Source: a virus. Taken from it: 64,000 nt of DNA. Under the pieces are notes generated by a model, which ran no database searches, was not told the origin of the DNA, and was given only the letters and a program-made list of their open reading frames with translations. The first letter of the stretch is position 1. Every line of letters starts with the position of its first letter. Shown in pieces: positions 38,936 to 46,084 of the stretch. The translations under genes were made by a program, and so were the position numbers. The stretch lies in IMG/VR virus record IMGVR_UViG_3300028177_000004, positions 1-64,000 of that record. One strand, written 5' to 3'.

Positions 38936-38964
38936 TTGTAAGCGACACCTATTACAGTTACGCT
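38936..38964 (+). promoter_or_regulatory. Promoter for 38989
   Basis: TTGTAA, 17-nt spacer, TACGCT; then a leader with CAGGAGG before ATG 38989. Confidence 0.65.
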
Positions 38965-38988
38965 CTTATTCAGGAGGTACTACTACTA

Positions 38989-39195
38989 ATGAGCGAACCA
39001 ACTATTACCGTAGAGGGGTGTGCATCCCCATGCCGATCCAGCATCAATTTGGATGATGGTCGGTACCTAGACATCAACATTACCCATGAGGGTGTCATCA
39101 TGGATGTGTACCTGCGAGGGTTCACGCCGGAAACGGACACCCATCTGGGCACAGTCGGCATGACCTTTGAGGAGTGGGCGGACTGGACATTCTGA
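38989..39195 (+). CDS. Small hypothetical protein (68 aa)
   Basis: Strong CAGGAGG 11 nt before ATG 38989. Beta-strand-rich with CASPC cysteine pair and EEWADWTF end. Not recognised. Confidence 0.6.
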   Translation: MSEPTITVEGCASPCRSSINLDDGRYLDINITHEGVIMDVYLRGFTPETDTHLGTVGMTFEEWADWTF

Positions 39196-39241
39196 TCCCG
39201 GCTTTGGAGTCGCACCGTGATTGCGCAAGGCAGGGTCTGTG

Positions 39242-39481
39242 ATGGCAACGATACACACGGACACGATGGCCGGGATGCTGGCAAGGGTGCGGGAATCTTC
39301 CGGCAACCTTGCGGACCAGCAGATCTGGGCGACAGATGAGGAGCGGGATGCGTTCCGGCAGGGCATGAACGCTACGTGGCACATGGTCACATATGGGGTG
39401 GCGGCGTCAATGGTGGCGGATCATCCCCGGTGGGACCGGGACCGGTTCTACGATCTGGCAGACGGGGTGGACCACGCGTAG
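39242..39481 (+). CDS. Hypothetical small protein
   Basis: 79 aa from ATG 39242 (the frame extends to 39221). Helical, with MATIHTDTMAGMLARVRESS and an aromatic C-terminus WDRDRFYDLADGVDHA. Unknown function. Confidence 0.55.
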   Translation: MATIHTDTMAGMLARVRESSGNLADQQIWATDEERDAFRQGMNATWHMVTYGVAASMVADHPRWDRDRFYDLADGVDHA

Positions 39482-39518
39482 CAACCTGACCAATCTGACC
39501 GACAAGGAAGGGAAGATT

Positions 39519-39890
39519 ATGGGCACTGACCACACGGTAGACATTCTGGAATTTAGGGGGGGATTGGAACGAGATCTCCGGGAAGTGCTTGATGCCATGA
39601 AGGCCTTGCATGGGTATGACGAGCGGCTGATCGAAGAGCAGAGGCTGCATGACATGTTTCTGGAGGTGCTGACGTGGAGGGGCGACGATTTTCGGAACAA
39701 GGCCGAATTGGTTCTGACGGTCGGCGGTCCCACCGTTCGCGTTGAGTGGGATTCTCGCTGGTCGTCGGAGCATAGTGGGGCTACGCTCACCCATTCGTGG
39801 GGTACTCAGTGGGGCGTGGAGCGTACTAGCGTGGAGATGTCGGGCGATCTGGTCGATGAGGTTTTGCAGGCTTTGGGCGTGTGGGTTTGA
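39519..39890 (+). CDS. Hypothetical protein
   Basis: 123 aa from ATG 39519 behind AAGGAAGGGAAG; upstream frame is an overlap with 39242-39481. Helical N-terminus (ERDLREVLDAMKAL), beta C-terminus (LTVGGPTVRVEWDSRW). No match known. Confidence 0.6.
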   Translation: MGTDHTVDILEFRGGLERDLREVLDAMKALHGYDERLIEEQRLHDMFLEVLTWRGDDFRNKAELVLTVGGPTVRVEWDSRWSSEHSGATLTHSWGTQWGVERTSVEMSGDLVDEVLQALGVWV

Positions 39891-39981
39891 CGCCCTGAGG
39901 TTTCCCCCGGGTAGTCCATCTTCGGAGCGTGGCCGGAGCGGGGACGATAGTAAGTCAACCAACTAGAGAGGGATACACGCT

Positions 39982-40149
39982 ATGGAAAACGTAAGCGAGC
40001 AAGTAGCGGAGATACTGCTGGAGGTGCTGCTAGACGCCAGCACCGGCAAGGCTCCGAACATGGATCTAGGGACGGTGCACCTAGACCTTGCCGAGTGGGC
40101 GGACGATATTCTGTCCTCCGACGTGATCACCATGATCAACAAGTCATGA
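39982..40149 (+). CDS. Small helical protein (55 aa)
   Basis: ATG 39982 behind AGAGAGGG. Sequence MENVSEQVAEILLEVLLDA is helical; acidic. Overlaps the next start (ATGA). Confidence 0.55.
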   Translation: MENVSEQVAEILLEVLLDASTGKAPNMDLGTVHLDLAEWADDILSSDVITMINKS

Positions 40150-40376
40150 GGACTGACCCAGAACGCCGACTGGAGTGGCGATCAGCACCGGCATTGAGGG
40201 ACTACATCAAGCGCCCCTACTTCTGCCCGTTCTGCGAGCACCCGGTCATCGAGGCCACGAAGTTGGAAGCCTTCGAGAACATGGTGTACCAATGGGTGCG
40301 CTGCCCTGAGTGCGAGACAGAGTGGCACGACCTGTTCGAGCTGTACGGCATTGAGGAAGTGGTGGCAGGTAAGTGA
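40146..40376 (+). CDS. Zinc-ribbon protein
   Basis: 76 aa from ATG 40146. FCPFCEHPVIEATKLEAFE then WVRCPECETEWHDL gives two CxxC knuckles, a zinc ribbon as in small transcription-factor-like phage proteins. Stop overlaps the next GTG (GTGA). Confidence 0.7.
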   Translation: MRTDPERRLEWRSAPALRDYIKRPYFCPFCEHPVIEATKLEAFENMVYQWVRCPECETEWHDLFELYGIEEVVAGK

Positions 40377-40768
40377 GAGTTCGGGTCTACTGGAATCTTC
40401 ACAAGGACTGTTATTCCGTGCTTGATTGGGAGCCCCGCTCTCGCAAGAAGGGCAGACTGGTTTGCCATTTGAGCGAGCTGATGTTGAAAGACGCAAAGTT
40501 CGTTGTTCAACTGTCCGGGAATAAAAGAGTTCGCGGTGAAAAGCGCAAAAACGTACATGCGTTTATCGAAGGCGATTGGTACGAGTATTCAGCGCGCAGC
40601 ACCTTTGCGATGATGGGCAGAGTAAGGTACAACCCGTATCAGGACACAGCCTTTGTCTTGACTCAGGATGGGCAAGAGGTTGAGCTAGCTAGTGAGGTAC
40701 ATCTCTCGACTTGCGTGACCTATTCTGTTGAAAAGGTAGGTCCGCAGGTGTTAGTCCCCCTCTATTGA
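40373..40768 (+). CDS. Conserved phage hypothetical protein
   Basis: 131 aa from GTG 40373. The opening MRVRVYWNLHKDCYSVLDW then LSELMLKDAKFVVQLSGNKR and RGEKRKNVHAFIEG belongs to a widespread phage family of unknown role often met in siphoviruses and cyanophages; I know the pattern but not an established function. Ends 3 nt before a copy of the dispersed motif. Confidence 0.6.
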   Translation: MRVRVYWNLHKDCYSVLDWEPRSRKKGRLVCHLSELMLKDAKFVVQLSGNKRVRGEKRKNVHAFIEGDWYEYSARSTFAMMGRVRYNPYQDTAFVLTQDGQEVELASEVHLSTCVTYSVEKVGPQVLVPLY

Positions 40769-41098
40769 GCCCTTTCCTCCACCGTAACGAGTTAGAAGCG
40801 CTGTTGTGATGAGCGCTTGTTCGTGGTGAGTTCTGCTGGTTAGCTGCCGATCCGGGGCTTCGCCTTCCGGGGCGTGAACTCGGATGATTTCGTCAGTCCA
40901 AAGGTCAATCGTGTAGAACGTGCCTGCGTTCTCGAAGATGGCGACATCAGAGCCGACGCCTTCTGCCTCTATCTGCCCCTTGGACCGGTACACAGCCCCG
41001 ATGGGGAGCCCGCCGTATTTGGCATCGCTCCACCAGACAACTCGACTACCGGGTGGGATGAACCCTCCCAGTTCTTCCTGTGTGTACGTTTTTACCAC
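40751..41098 (-). CDS. Hypothetical protein
   Basis: 115 aa from GTG 41098, overlapping the upstream stop by 7 nt; a longer frame reaches 41206. Core VVKTYTQEELGGFIPPGSRVVWW then AVYRSKGQIEAEGVG is beta-rich and small. Converges with the 40373 gene, overlapping 18 nt at the end. Function unknown. Confidence 0.5.
   Translation of the reverse strand: MVKTYTQEELGGFIPPGSRVVWWSDAKYGGLPIGAVYRSKGQIEAEGVGSDVAIFENAGTFYTIDLWTDEIIRVHAPEGEAPDRQLTSRTHHEQALITTALLTRYGGGKGSIEGD
40772..40785 (+). repeat. Dispersed 14-bp motif, copy 6 (variant)
   Basis: ctttcctccaccgt; one substitution from the main form. Confidence 0.55.
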
Positions 41099-41385
41099 AG
41101 CTGTGATGCTTTCCAATCTACGACGGTTTTTCCATCGTAGTCGATCCAGACATGCCCGAATACCTCGTACTCGGCAGGACTTTCTAGGGTTTGTCTGTAG
41201 GTGCATCGTGTCTCAAGGTGGTAGCCCCAAGTCCAGCCACGCCACGGGTGGGTACCCTCGTCGAAGTCGCCAAGATCTTCGTTTAGATCCTCGCACTCGG
41301 AGGAGGGGTCGTAACCGTCTGCCTGTGCGGCAGCTTCTTGGACTGCTTCTTCTAGTCCATCTGGTATGACAAGTGTTTCGCTCAT
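41092..41385 (-). CDS. Hypothetical protein
   Basis: 97 aa. ATG 41385 follows TAGGAT (41392-41397) by 6 nt, so it is probably leaderless. Acidic helix (EEAVQEAAAQADG) then Trp-rich strands (GTHPWRGWTWGYHLE; FGHVWIDYDGKTVVDW), as in a small beta-barrel domain. Confidence 0.6.
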   Translation of the reverse strand: MSETLVIPDGLEEAVQEAAAQADGYDPSSECEDLNEDLGDFDEGTHPWRGWTWGYHLETRCTYRQTLESPAEYEVFGHVWIDYDGKTVVDWKASQLW

Positions 41386-41445
41386 AATGGCATCCTATCG
41401 GTAATAACTAATAACGTCTACCTAATAATAAAGATTGTTCAAATG

Positions 41446-41474
41446 TTGTGTCACGTTGCCTTTACGGCTAGATT
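41446..41474 (+). promoter_or_regulatory. Promoter for 41481 (leaderless)
   Basis: TTGTGT, 17-nt spacer, TAGATT, 6 nt to ATG 41481. Divergent from 41385 gene. Confidence 0.65.
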
Positions 41475-41480
41475 CCCATT

Positions 41481-41651
41481 ATGAAGCAAAGCATACCCAC
41501 TTGCACGATCTGCGGAGGATCGGGAGCCGGTTACGAGTTTCCACTATTCCCCCGTTGCTCTGACAAGACATTCGGCGCAATCTGCGCTGAGTGCGACCAT
41601 GAGCGAGCCAACGAATACGGACTCGCCCGACCCGGGAGGCACACACGGTGA
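41481..41651 (+). CDS. Small zinc-finger-like protein (56 aa)
   Basis: Leaderless ATG 41481, stop TGA 41649. MKQSIPTCTICGGSGAGYEF then CAECDHERANE gives CxxC and CxxC-H: a zinc knuckle of DnaJ or treble-clef type. Stop overlaps the next GTG. Confidence 0.6.
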   Translation: MKQSIPTCTICGGSGAGYEFPLFPRCSDKTFGAICAECDHERANEYGLARPGRHTR

Positions 41652-41716
41652 TTGCGTTTTTCCTATTGGGGGTAGTTCTCTACCTCTGTTCCGACAAACA
41701 TCCGTGGGGCGTCTGA
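41648..41716 (+). CDS. 22-aa membrane peptide
   Basis: GTG 41648 overlaps the previous stop (GTGA); TGA 41714 overlaps the next ATG (TGATG). One hydrophobic helix (IAFFLLGVVLYL) then CSDKHPWGV. Double overlap suggests it is translated. Confidence 0.45.
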   Translation: MIAFFLLGVVLYLCSDKHPWGV

Positions 41717-41919
41717 TGACGCCGCAGAAAGGCGACCGAGTTCGCCTTATCCACACATCCGACTTCGCAACAAAGCTTCAGGCCGGGGCTATGGGCACGG
41801 TTCGCAAGTTCCGAGAGAACGTCATGGATGAATACGACCAACTACACGTTGACTGGGACGATGGTTCAGGGCTATCCTTGATTCCAGAGTCAGGCGACAG
41901 ATGGGAGATCGTCCAGTGA
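41716..41919 (+). CDS. DUF4314-like small protein
   Basis: 67 aa from ATG 41716. MTPQKGDRVRLIHTSDFATK, GAMGTVRKF, LHVDWDDGSGLSLIPESGD and RWEIV match the DUF4314 pattern (KGDRV-L--T-D--T-L--G--GTV..WDDGS-L-LIPG-DRW). Function not known; the fold is a small beta barrel. Confidence 0.7.
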   Translation: MTPQKGDRVRLIHTSDFATKLQAGAMGTVRKFRENVMDEYDQLHVDWDDGSGLSLIPESGDRWEIVQ

Positions 41920-42092
41920 AGTGTGGTTTTTGTGGGTTGCCCTGCCGCCCCGAAGAAGGGGACGTGGAAGTCCCGGTTCCGAACGACCTGAAAACGATGT
42001 GGGTGCACAAGGTGTGCCACATGCAGTTTCTCTCTGATCGTTGGTCAGACGAGGTTGACCGTCGATTAGACAACACAGTTGCTACGGGTTGA
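41916..42092 (+). CDS. Zinc-binding small protein
   Basis: 58 aa from GTG 41916 (GTGA overlap); ATG 41901 in frame. CGFCGLPCRPEEGDVEV then WVHKVCH gives CxxC-x3-C...H-C ligands, a LIM-like knuckle. Basic helix at the end. Confidence 0.55.
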   Translation: MKCGFCGLPCRPEEGDVEVPVPNDLKTMWVHKVCHMQFLSDRWSDEVDRRLDNTVATG

Positions 42093-42097
42093 GAGGG

Positions 42098-42111
42098 CTT
42101 TCCTCCACCGT
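42098..42111 (+). repeat. Dispersed 14-bp motif, copy 7 (variant)
   Basis: ctttcctccaccgt, ahead of 42129 gene. Confidence 0.55.
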
Positions 42112-42128
42112 AAGAAGAAGCGCGTGTT

Positions 42129-42347
42129 ATGTCAATGAATCATTTACCCGACCAGTTTGTCTGTGTCCAATGCGGTAGCCCCGTTACGAAGTCCAGCTCT
42201 AACACGCTTCGTTTGATTAGGGGTTGGGTGAAGGGTGAGGGCAAGTCTATTCAGTATGTGGAAAACGACGAATACAAATACCTTCACGATTGGTGTTTGC
42301 GGGGCTACCGGGACGGTGGTCCAGAAACCATGAGCCTTTTCGAGTAA
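42129..42347 (+). CDS. Small zinc-binding-like protein
   Basis: 72 aa from ATG 42129 (ATG 42135 also possible). FVCVQCGSPV then DWCLRG gives three cysteines and His; a degenerate treble clef. Confidence 0.55.
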   Translation: MSMNHLPDQFVCVQCGSPVTKSSSNTLRLIRGWVKGEGKSIQYVENDEYKYLHDWCLRGYRDGGPETMSLFE

Positions 42348-42353
42348 GGCGCG

Positions 42354-42382
42354 TTGCCCTTATACCTTATTACGGGTAGGGT
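42354..42382 (+). promoter_or_regulatory. Promoter for 42421 gene
   Basis: TTGCCC, 17-nt spacer, TAGGGT; leader about 30 nt with AAAGGGGG. Confidence 0.6.
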
Positions 42383-42420
42383 TGCATTACCTACTAGATG
42401 AGGGAAAGGGGGTGTTACTT

Positions 42421-42564
42421 ATGCCAAATCCACGCGACGATAGCGAGTTCGATAGCTCCGACGATGATGGCGGGGCTGCCTTCTCTTCTGAGGAGGCGCG
42501 GGGCGACTTCTACTACGACATGTGGGATGCCGACCCCGACATGGTCGGTTCGGGTATCTGCTGA
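42421..42564 (+). CDS. Small acidic protein (47 aa)
   Basis: ATG 42421 behind AAAGGGGG. Very acidic (DDSEFDSSDDDGGAAF), Trp/Tyr-containing. Unknown function. Confidence 0.5.
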   Translation: MPNPRDDSEFDSSDDDGGAAFSSEEARGDFYYDMWDADPDMVGSGIC

Positions 42565-42572
42565 CCCCAGTT

Positions 42573-42596
42573 GACCTTCGCCTTCGGGCGGGGGTC
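42573..42596 (+). terminator. Stem-loop after 42564
   Basis: GACCTTCGCC-TTCG-GGCGGGGGTC, a 10-bp stem (with G-T pairs) closed by a TTCG loop. No T tract, so intrinsic termination is uncertain. Confidence 0.5.
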
Positions 42597-42701
42597 TCCT
42601 GTAGCCCCGAAGTTAAGCCCGCTCCGGAGCGAAGCGTCAAGCGGGGCTGCCCGCATTCGCAACGCTGCCGACTATCTGGAAGCTCGGTGAGTTGCCCAAG
42701 G

Positions 42702-42730
42702 TTGCGTATGGTGGGCTTTAACGTTAGCCT
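42702..42730 (+). promoter_or_regulatory. Promoter for 42784
   Basis: TTGCGT, 17-nt spacer, TAGCCT; leader of about 46 nt with AAGGAG. Confidence 0.65.
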
Positions 42731-42783
42731 GTTATCACAAGCGAGACTGGAGTCTTGCAAGGACTACACAAGGAGTGTATCGA

Positions 42784-43113
42784 ATGAGTCAGATTCTGAC
42801 TGATAAACCCACTTGGGCGAAGACGGTTGATCCGTTGGGTCGCCCGTGCAAATACCCGTGGCACAAATGGTTCGACGGACAGACCCACCTGCTGGTGCGT
42901 CAACCAAAGCGCTCTCTGAGCGGCGGCTACACCCATGGCGACTATGAGACTGAAAGCCGGTTCTTTCGCCATACTGTCATCAGGGCAGCCGAAAAGCGCA
43001 ACAAGAACGTCGAAGTGATCTGGCGTAACGGTCACAACTTCGAAGACGGTTGTGACCGGATGATCGTGACCGCCCAAGACATCGCGCCTCTTGACACGCA
43101 GCTCTACACCTGA
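42784..43113 (+). CDS. Hypothetical protein
   Basis: 109 aa from ATG 42784 behind AAGGAG. Sequence PTWAKTVDPLGRPCKYPWHK then QTHLLVRQPKRSLSGG is a compact aromatic-rich domain; HTVIRAAEKRNKNVEVIW is a basic helix-strand. Unknown. Confidence 0.6.
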   Translation: MSQILTDKPTWAKTVDPLGRPCKYPWHKWFDGQTHLLVRQPKRSLSGGYTHGDYETESRFFRHTVIRAAEKRNKNVEVIWRNGHNFEDGCDRMIVTAQDIAPLDTQLYT

Positions 43114-43143
43114 TTACTACTATCACGATAGGGGAAATGACCG

Positions 43144-43296
43144 ATGAGTGAACTGGCACCAATGGAGGGACCGGGATTCGTCTCATGCCGCAAATGCGGC
43201 GACGACATGGTCTACTCCCCCAGCATGGAGCCCATCAAGACCGAGACTGGTCGCAACCGGGTCATGTGTGTACCCTGCATCTACGCCATGCTGTAG
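43144..43296 (+). CDS. Small zinc-ribbon protein (50 aa)
   Basis: ATG 43144. CRKCGDDMVYSPSMEPIKTE then MCVPC gives two CxxC knuckles. Ends before a terminator. Confidence 0.6.
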   Translation: MSELAPMEGPGFVSCRKCGDDMVYSPSMEPIKTETGRNRVMCVPCIYAML

Positions 43297-43343
43297 ACTG
43301 GTAACACGGCGAGCCGGTCAACTTCTCGGAGTCGATCAAAGGG

Positions 43344-43376
43344 AACCCTCACTTCGGTGGGGGTTTTCTGCTTTTT
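43344..43376 (+). terminator. Rho-independent terminator
   Basis: AACCCTCAC-TTCG-GTGGGGGTT hairpin followed by TTCTGCTTTTT. Ends the 42784-43296 unit. Confidence 0.7.
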
Positions 43377-43439
43377 GGTGAGCTGCAGCTGGAAGCCCCG
43401 TTCGGGGATGTCTTCTTGATTTGTTGTAGACTGTAAGAC

Positions 43440-43556
43440 ATGAGCGACACACCAGATCCAGACGATAACGATATGACCCGAGAGGACAACTCTCGACCGA
43501 TTACTTCTCCGGCGCCGCCTGTCGAACCGCCCAGCCCTGTGCCTCCTTCTGCCTGA
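43440..43556 (+). CDS. Small acidic Pro-rich peptide (38 aa)
   Basis: ATG 43440 is 7 nt after TAGACT (43427-43432), so probably leaderless. Acidic start (DTPDPDDNDM) and Pro-rich end (PPVEPPSPVPPSA). Confidence 0.45.
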   Translation: MSDTPDPDDNDMTREDNSRPITSPAPPVEPPSPVPPSA

Positions 43557-43596
43557 GCTGCAGATCAGAGCCCCGCTCTTCGTGTAAAATGATTAC

Positions 43597-43749
43597 ATGA
43601 GTAATGAAGGGGAGGAGAGCTCACCCGACGAACCCATCGGTAAAACCGAAGCCGAACTGAATGGCTTGGGTCGTCAAATGACGGTAGGTGAAAGGATCGT
43701 CAAAGCGGTGATGGGGCAAAGACCCCGATGTGCTGGCTGCCGCAAATAG
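43597..43749 (+). CDS. Small protein (50 aa)
   Basis: ATG 43597, 6 nt after TAAAAT (43585-43590). Acidic start and a C-terminal CAGCRK. Likely leaderless. Confidence 0.45.
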   Translation: MSNEGEESSPDEPIGKTEAELNGLGRQMTVGERIVKAVMGQRPRCAGCRK

Positions 43750-43779
43750 CGGGACTCAGCGAGGAGCTCCTCAAACACG

Positions 43780-43808
43780 TTGTCGTTGTCAGTTATAAAG
43801 GATAAGAT
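43780..43808 (+). promoter_or_regulatory. Promoter for 43816 (leaderless)
   Basis: TTGTCG, 17-nt spacer, TAAGAT, 7 nt to ATG. Confidence 0.65.
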
Positions 43809-43815
43809 TGTCGCT

Positions 43816-44022
43816 ATGAGGAAGAAGGACCGTACCCCGATTGGCAAGACCAGTCGCCGCATCGCCAAGGAGGACTTGAAGTCCATCCGACGGGCGAGCC
43901 GCGACGCACAGGTCAACGCCCTGCGAGAAGGCCGGAAGTGCCGTGCCGCAACATTCGTTGATCGCAAAAAAGAGGGGAATCGAACCATCTGCCGAGACAA
44001 GATCCGGTACTGGACTGGCTAA
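43816..44022 (+). CDS. Small basic protein (68 aa)
   Basis: ATG 43816 set by the leaderless promoter; the frame extends to 43780. Lys/Arg-rich (MRKKDRTPIGKTSRRIAKED then RDKIRYWTG). Probably binds nucleic acid. Confidence 0.6.
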   Translation: MRKKDRTPIGKTSRRIAKEDLKSIRRASRDAQVNALREGRKCRAATFVDRKKEGNRTICRDKIRYWTG

Positions 44023-44091
44023 GACAACTGTTACTTCATTACCTCAACGTAACGACGGGAAGAGTCCCGCATAACACTGAGGAGAAATCAA

Positions 44092-44214
44092 ATGGAGTTC
44101 AACATAACCCTTGACTTACACAGCGGATGGGTACTAATCTGCGTAGCAGGACTACTATCAGCCACCGCATTTATTTTGTGGCATCGCAAGAAGGGGAGTG
44201 GGAAATATAAATGA
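44092..44214 (+). CDS. 40-aa membrane protein
   Basis: ATG 44092 behind GAGGAGAAA. One transmembrane helix (GWVLICVAGLLSATAFILW) and a basic tail HRKKGSGKYK. Stop overlaps the next ATG (ATGA). Confidence 0.55.
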   Translation: MEFNITLDLHSGWVLICVAGLLSATAFILWHRKKGSGKYK

Positions 44215-44537
44215 CCACATCAACCGGTTCAGAGAGTTCATCCGAAACAACCGTTGGCTCTAAACGGGAGCTAGCGGAACGGGGCTGCCAAGAGCTCAAC
44301 CCGGGGGCACTGTTTATGGATGGGCTTGATGACGCCATTCTGGGTATTGGAAACCAATATTCCAAACCTCCCGTAGTGGTCTACGACGAAGGTCGCATCC
44401 TGAACGTGTTGATGGATGAACAGGGCATGTCCCATGACGAAGCGTGGGAATGGTATTCGTTCAACATCGCTGGGGCATGGATCGGCGAGAACACGCCAAT
44501 CATTATGGCAGGACTTCACTCGTTGGAGGAGTTGTAA
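44211..44537 (+). CDS. Conserved phage protein
   Basis: 108 aa. The centre FMDGLDDAILGIGNQYSKPP then GMSHDEAWEWYSFNIAGAWI matches a widely conserved phage protein of unknown function (GLDDAI-G-GNQ, EFNI-GAW-G). Ser-rich N-terminal tail. Confidence 0.65.
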   Translation: MTTSTGSESSSETTVGSKRELAERGCQELNPGALFMDGLDDAILGIGNQYSKPPVVVYDEGRILNVLMDEQGMSHDEAWEWYSFNIAGAWIGENTPIIMAGLHSLEEL

Positions 44538-44553
44538 GTGTCATAATGAGTTT

Positions 44554-44706
44554 ATGACTGACTCATCCACCACCGTACTAAGAAGTGGGGTAATTCCTGA
44601 CGTGGTTGATGACGATTTGGACTTTTGGGATAACCAAATCGTCATGGTTGAAGCCGGGGCTTTGGAGCTCAAAGGTCTTCTTGACGAGGATTTAGCTGGG
44701 CTCTAG
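44554..44706 (+). CDS. Small acidic protein (50 aa)
   Basis: ATG 44554. Carries the dispersed motif in its codons S-S-T-T-V. Acidic helical end (LLDEDLAGL). Confidence 0.45.
   Translation: MTDSSTTVLRSGVIPDVVDDDLDFWDNQIVMVEAGALELKGLLDEDLAGL
44573..44586 (+). repeat. Dispersed 14-bp motif, copy 8 (variant)
   Basis: tcatccaccaccgt, in a coding frame. Confidence 0.5.
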
Positions 44707-44743
44707 TAATAACGGTTATTATCGTTGACTGACGAGTCAGTCA
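44707..44743. promoter_or_regulatory. Operator-like palindromes
   Basis: TAATAA-CGG-TTATTA (44707-44721) and TGACTGAC-GA-GTCAGTCA (44726-44743) in tandem; a third, TGCAGT-CT-ACTGCA, lies at 44804-44817. No gene here. Likely repressor sites before the 44892 promoter. Confidence 0.5.
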
Positions 44744-44855
44744 GGTGAGGGAAAACCCAGATCCTCCTCAAAATCTTGCAAAAGTGATCAGCGGGGCTGC
44801 GTTTGCAGTCTACTGCACTAGATCAAAAGAAAGTCAAGAGATGTTGCGTAAGAGG

Positions 44856-44884
44856 TTGCGTTGACCTTTCTTATCGGCTAGGGT
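44856..44884 (+). promoter_or_regulatory. Promoter for 44892 (leaderless)
   Basis: TTGCGT, 17-nt spacer, TAGGGT, 7 nt to ATG 44892. Confidence 0.7.
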
Positions 44885-44891
44885 TGCTCCT

Positions 44892-45035
44892 ATGAGCGAC
44901 ACACTGCTACGGACTACTAACTGGGAAGGCTATGACTCTCTGACGGAAGATCAGAAAGTCCGGTACAACCAGTTCAAGTTCGTCGCCAACTTGCGGCTAG
45001 CCATCTGGCAGAAGTCGCCCGAAGAAGGGTGCTGA
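44892..45035 (+). CDS. Small protein (47 aa)
   Basis: Leaderless ATG. MSDTLLRTTNWEGYDSLTED then FKFVANLRLAIWQKSPEEGC, helical. One nt before the next ATG. Confidence 0.55.
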   Translation: MSDTLLRTTNWEGYDSLTEDQKVRYNQFKFVANLRLAIWQKSPEEGC

Positions 45036-45036
45036 C

Positions 45037-45555
45037 ATGGGCATGGATATCTACGGCAAAGAGCCGACAAACGAGACTGGCGAACACTTCCGCCGGAACG
45101 TCTGGGGATGGCGACCACTCTGGGAGTGCGTTGAAGCGCTCGTCCCCGATGTCGCCACGAAAGTCGAGTCGCCACACACAAACGACGGCGACGGACTGGG
45201 AGCCATAGACGCTGCCGCTCTTGGCTATGCGCTGCACAACGCAGTCGAAAAGGGCAAGGCGTTGCAATGGATCGAGGAGTTTCGAGCCGCACAAGCCGAC
45301 CTTCCGCTGGAAGAGTGCCAGTTCTGCGACTCAACTGGCATCCGCACCGATGAGGTCGGGATGAACGCCGGACAGCACGACAAGAAGTTAGACGACGAAG
45401 TAGCCATCATCGTCGGACGAGAGTTCGGCTGGTGCAACGGCTGCAACGGACTGGGGAAGCAAGAGTCCATCTGGACTTCATACGGAGTCGAAGAGGGATG
45501 CGTAACAGAGTTCGCAGACTTTCTCATTCACTCAGGTGGATTCGAGATCTGCTAA
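45037..45555 (+). CDS. Conserved phage protein with zinc-finger motif
   Basis: 172 aa. MGMDIYGKEPTNETGEHFRR then VWGWRPLWECV is a family seen in cyanophage and actinophage genomes. C-terminal CQFCDSTGIRTD and CNGCNGLGKQ form a DnaJ-like CxxCxGxG zinc centre, probably a protein or RNA contact module. First large gene of the Fic/SNF2 operon. Confidence 0.65.
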   Translation: MGMDIYGKEPTNETGEHFRRNVWGWRPLWECVEALVPDVATKVESPHTNDGDGLGAIDAAALGYALHNAVEKGKALQWIEEFRAAQADLPLEECQFCDSTGIRTDEVGMNAGQHDKKLDDEVAIIVGREFGWCNGCNGLGKQESIWTSYGVEEGCVTEFADFLIHSGGFEIC

Positions 45556-45569
45556 CAGAACGGAAAGAC

Positions 45570-46082
45570 ATGAAGACTGAACTGAAGACCAAAGCAGAAG
45601 ATCAACCGAAGCGACCCGAAGCATGGGCGTGGGCAGAGCGCGAGGTAACCCGACAGGGAGCCCCGGGCTTAGCTCCGCAGTTCATTCAAGCTTGGGATTA
45701 CTCACGGAATAACTTTTTCATGAGCGACCACATGGATCTGGAACGTCAGATCGTGTATGTCAACATGATGGTGACCGACGAGTGGGACAATTCCAAGCGA
45801 GATCTGCGTCATCAGGGCTACAGGACTACACCCGTGGTGTTTTCCAACGGCAACGATGGCGCTGACTGGCGAGAGATCCCTCGCCTCGTGAACCAGTTGT
45901 GCAAAAGTCATCTGTTCTGGGATGGAAGAATCGAGGAGTTCTGTATTGAGTTCCTACGGATTCATCCCTTCGCAGACGGAAATGGTCGGACTGCAGCGAT
46001 TCTCCTGAATCGGAGGACACACCATCGAGACTTCATTTGTGTCCCCACTGTTGACGGATGGATCGAAGACGCTAAGGTCTAA
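45570..46082 (+). CDS. Fic-domain protein
   Basis: 170 aa from ATG 45570 behind CGGAAAG. IHPFADGNGRTAA at residues 131-143 is the Fic signature HPFx(D/E)GN(G/K)Rxxx with His132 catalytic; the final Arg of the standard form is Ala. Fic enzymes AMPylate (or otherwise nucleotidylate) proteins; the inhibitory (S/T)xxxE(G/N) helix is not obvious. Could modify a host protein to favour the phage, or be a toxin with a missing antitoxin. Followed by a 71-aa gene and the SNF2 helicase. Confidence 0.8.
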   Translation: MKTELKTKAEDQPKRPEAWAWAEREVTRQGAPGLAPQFIQAWDYSRNNFFMSDHMDLERQIVYVNMMVTDEWDNSKRDLRHQGYRTTPVVFSNGNDGADWREIPRLVNQLCKSHLFWDGRIEEFCIEFLRIHPFADGNGRTAAILLNRRTHHRDFICVPTVDGWIEDAKV

Positions 46083-46084
46083 CC

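Noticed and set aside
44054-44069. Small CGGGA/TCCCG hairpin as terminator
   Set aside because: Only a five-bp stem and no T tract.
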